This document shows positions 62,266 to 64,000 of a stretch of DNA of 64,000 nucleotides, piece by piece. A program made the translations under genes and the position numbers. The stretch is from Micromonospora costi (GTDB lineage: Bacteria > Actinomycetota > Actinomycetes > Mycobacteriales > Micromonosporaceae): assembly GCF_003626655.1 (NCBI RefSeq), contig NZ_RBAN01000001.1:2294001-2358000 (forward strand), in the 5' to 3' direction. Under the pieces are notes generated by a model. It did no database searches. It saw only the letters and a list, made by a program, of their open reading frames with translations, and was not told where the DNA came from. Every line of letters begins with the position of its first letter. Position 1 is the stretch's first letter.

Positions 62266-62802
62266 TTACGCCACAAGGCCGAGGTCAGCCAACGTATAGG
62301 CCGCCCGATACGGCAATCCGGCGGCTCGCACCGCGTCGCCGGCGCCTCGATCAACAATAACCGCCACCCCTACGACGTCGGCCCCGGCCTCACGAAGCGC
62401 TTCGACAGCGGTCAGCACACTCGACCCCGTCGTCGATGTGTCCTCGACCGCCAGGACACGGCGGCCGGCCACCTCAGGTCCCTCGATCCGTCGCTGCATA
62501 CCGTGTGCCTTACCGGCCTTGCGCACCACGAAGGCGTCCAGGGCCCGCTCGGTCGGAGCGGCGTGCAGCATCGAGAAAGCGATCGGGTCGGCGCCCAGGG
62601 TCAGTCCGCCCACGGCGTCGTACTCCCAGTCGGCGGTGAGGTCGAGCATCACCCGGCCGACCAACGGCGCGGCCCGGTGATGGAGCGTGATGCGTCGCAG
62701 GTCGATGTACCAGTCCGCCTCGCGGCCGGAGGAGAGCACCACCCGGCCGTGGACCACGGCCAGATCAGTGATGAATTTACGCAGGTCGTCGCGGTCCCCC
62801 AT
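62266..62802 (-). CDS. pyrE: Orotate phosphoribosyltransferase
   Basis: 178 residues from ATG 62802; an upstream in-frame start adds 16. It transfers orotate to PRPP to give OMP, step 5 of UMP synthesis. The PRPP-binding motif is VLAVEDTSTTGSS (Asp-Thr with adjacent Ser/Thr), with VVLSSGREADWYIDLRR at the N-terminus and KAHGMQRRIEGPEVAGRR in the middle. Full length. Upstream is an SDR gene on the same strand with about 165 bases between. Confidence 0.93.
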   Translation of the reverse strand: MGDRDDLRKFITDLAVVHGRVVLSSGREADWYIDLRRITLHHRAAPLVGRVMLDLTADWEYDAVGGLTLGADPIAFSMLHAAPTERALDAFVVRKAGKAHGMQRRIEGPEVAGRRVLAVEDTSTTGSSVLTAVEALREAGADVVGVAVIVDRGAGDAVRAAGLPYRAAYTLADLGLVA

Positions 62803-62968
62803 GGCGATAGAGGGTACTGCGCAAGTCTGGGAGCCGCGTGCGGGGTCCACCCGGATCCAACCGGTGAGCGACCGACGGACGACGATGGACGACTACTCTC
62901 TGCGACCGGACACGATCCGATCGCCACGGGCCGGGCCGGACGGATCGACGCCGGCGGCTGCCGTCGAC

Positions 62969-63778
62969 TCAGGCCTGGTCGCGGCCGATCCGCCCGCGGG
63001 TGTCCCGGGCGACGGCCTGCAACAGCCGGCGGGGCGCGTGCCGCAGGCCGGCCACCGCCACCTTGTACTTCCACGTCGGAACGCTGACCAGCTTGCCTTT
63101 CCGCAGGTCACGCAACGCCTCGTCGACCACGTCGTCGGCGCGCAGCCACATCCACTCCGGCGTCTTCGACATGTTGATGCCGGCCCGGTCGTGGAATTCG
63201 GTGCGGGTGTAGCCGGGACACAAAGCCATCACGCGTACGCCGAAAGGCTGCGCGGACTGGCCCACCGACTCGCTGAAGTTCGTCACCCACGCCTTGCTGG
63301 CCGAGTAGGTCGAGCCGGGCATCACCGCGCCGAAACCCGCCACCGAAGAGACATTTATCACTGCCCCATCGCGCCGCTCGGTCATCGGCCGGAGCGCGGC
63401 GAGCGTCAGGCGCATCACCGCGTGGACGTTGAGCCGGAGCAGGCGGGCCTCGTCCTCCACGGAGGACCGCAGGAACGGCTTGTTCAAGCTGATGCCGGCG
63501 TTGTTGACGAGCAGGTCGACCGGACTGCCGGCGGCCAGCCGGGCCTCCACGAGCGCACAACCGTCGTCGGTGGACAGATCGGCGGATATCGTCTCGGCTT
63601 CACGGCCGTGCCGTCCGGTCAGCTCCGCGGCCATCTCGGCCAGGCGGGCGGCATCGCGGGCCACCAGCACAAGGTGCCACCCGTCGGCGGCCAGCCGGCG
63701 GGCGAACGCCGCACCGATGCCGGCGGTCGCACCGGTCACCAGAGCCCGCTTCGCGGTGGGCGTGGAGTCGGGCGTCAC
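62969..63778 (-). CDS. Short-chain dehydrogenase/reductase (SDR family)
   Basis: 269 residues. Cofactor loop ALVTGATAGIGAAFARRLAA, LVNNAGIS, the serine in INVSSVAGFGA, and the catalytic YSASKAW. This classical SDR subgroup (with the DLRKGKLVSVPTWKYK tail) is often annotated as a general ketone/alcohol oxidoreductase; no substrate can be given. GTG 63778 is 9 bases after the stop of the partial membrane-protein gene, suggesting an operon. Confidence 0.93.
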   Translation of the reverse strand: MTPDSTPTAKRALVTGATAGIGAAFARRLAADGWHLVLVARDAARLAEMAAELTGRHGREAETISADLSTDDGCALVEARLAAGSPVDLLVNNAGISLNKPFLRSSVEDEARLLRLNVHAVMRLTLAALRPMTERRDGAVINVSSVAGFGAVMPGSTYSASKAWVTNFSESVGQSAQPFGVRVMALCPGYTRTEFHDRAGINMSKTPEWMWLRADDVVDEALRDLRKGKLVSVPTWKYKVAVAGLRHAPRRLLQAVARDTRGRIGRDQA

Positions 63779-63787
63779 GGGCGGTCC

Positions 63788-64000
63788 TCAGCTCGGCGGG
63801 TACGGGCTCGTGGTCGGCTGGTGCGGGTGGGGTGCGAACCCGGGCGGCACGGCCGGCGCGACCGGGCGCCGCCGGAACCAGACGTTCGCCGCCGGCAGCA
63901 CCAGCAGCGTAGCTACCACAAGGTAACCGAGCGCCTGGCCGACCGAAAGCCCTCCGTTCAACGGGATCCACCACGAGGGGTAGGCGTCAGCGACCAGGGC
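63788..64000 (-). CDS. Partial membrane protein (C-terminal 70 residues)
   Basis: Reverse-strand frame running off the right edge: PSWWIPLNGGLSVGQALGYL then VVATLLVLPAANVWFRRRPV, ending in a Pro/His-rich tail (PPGFAPHPHQPTTSPYPPS). One membrane segment is visible; the rest of the protein is beyond the window. The 9-base gap to the SDR start suggests co-transcription. No family can be named from this end. Confidence 0.7.
   Translation of the reverse strand, partial: ALVADAYPSWWIPLNGGLSVGQALGYLVVATLLVLPAANVWFRRRPVAPAVPPGFAPHPHQPTTSPYPPS

Overview
The window is high-GC DNA, densely coded on both strands, with frequent GTG starts and actinobacterial marker genes: a BldC-type regulator, DUF3073, DUF3151, DUF2786, SigE-family sigma, F420-type PPOX and a valine dehydrogenase. 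Gene order and protein style fit a member of the Micromonosporaceae (Micromonospora/Salinispora-like). That assignment is an inference from gene content; there is no rRNA here to prove it.

Layout. 1-6.1 kb: end of a flavin disulfide reductase, a serine beta-lactamase-like hydrolase, then a small isoprenoid/carotenoid island (crtB divergent from crtI-idi) ending in a MerR/B12-type regulator of the LitR/CarH kind. 6.2-13.6 kb: lipoprotein polysaccharide deacetylase, a Glu-Asp-Phe tRNA cluster, several uncharacterised proteins, an AHSA1-type protein, and a lipoprotein whose two periplasmic-binding-protein lobes appear in swapped order. 13.7-16.6 kb: a beta-oxidation pair, a 13-residue aspartate-repeat protein, a PPOX protein and bldC. 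16.8-24.3 kb: the conserved actinobacterial block bldC - hypothetical - vdh - DUF3073 - purM - purF - sterol-carrier protein, interrupted by a radical SAM/SPASM maturase plus an aromatic-rich precursor peptide (a probable cyclophane RiPP locus). 24.5-31.1 kb: a membrane protein with a long Gly-Tyr-Gly-rich tail, then comB, purL, purQ, purS. 31.5-34.4 kb: secreted trypsin-like protease, YbjQ protein, purB. 34.5-45.9 kb: lipid metabolism (thiolase, FabG4-like reductase, MaoC hydratase, SCP2, acyl-CoA dehydrogenase, acyl-CoA ligase) with two DedA paralogues, a two-component system and a TetR regulator. 45.9-51.1 kb: SigE-family sigma and partner, purD, an AbiEi/DUF559-like protein, purA. 51.2-64 kb: DAG-kinase-like protein, a ParA/MinD ATPase with a disordered N-terminus, DUF3151, LOG-like protein, fructose-bisphosphate aldolase, holin-like protein, LPXTG surface protein, a third DedA, ArsR regulator, pyrE, SDR and a partial membrane protein.

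Eight de novo purine genes (purM, F, L, Q, S, B, D, A) are spread over 30 kb, mostly on the minus strand. pyrE is also present, so nucleotide synthesis is the dominant housekeeping theme. Fatty-acid turnover is the second theme, and similar palindromic sites at two of its promoters suggest a shared TetR-type control.

Between genes there are five copies of a 57-69 bp palindrome (core TGATCATGAAGTTATTG...CAATAACTTCATGATCA, with an asymmetric loop CGGCGTGTCG), plus two single palindromes of other types. The most notable items are the swapped-lobe binding protein, the RiPP locus inserted in a conserved block, and the palindrome family, two copies of which bracket one gene.
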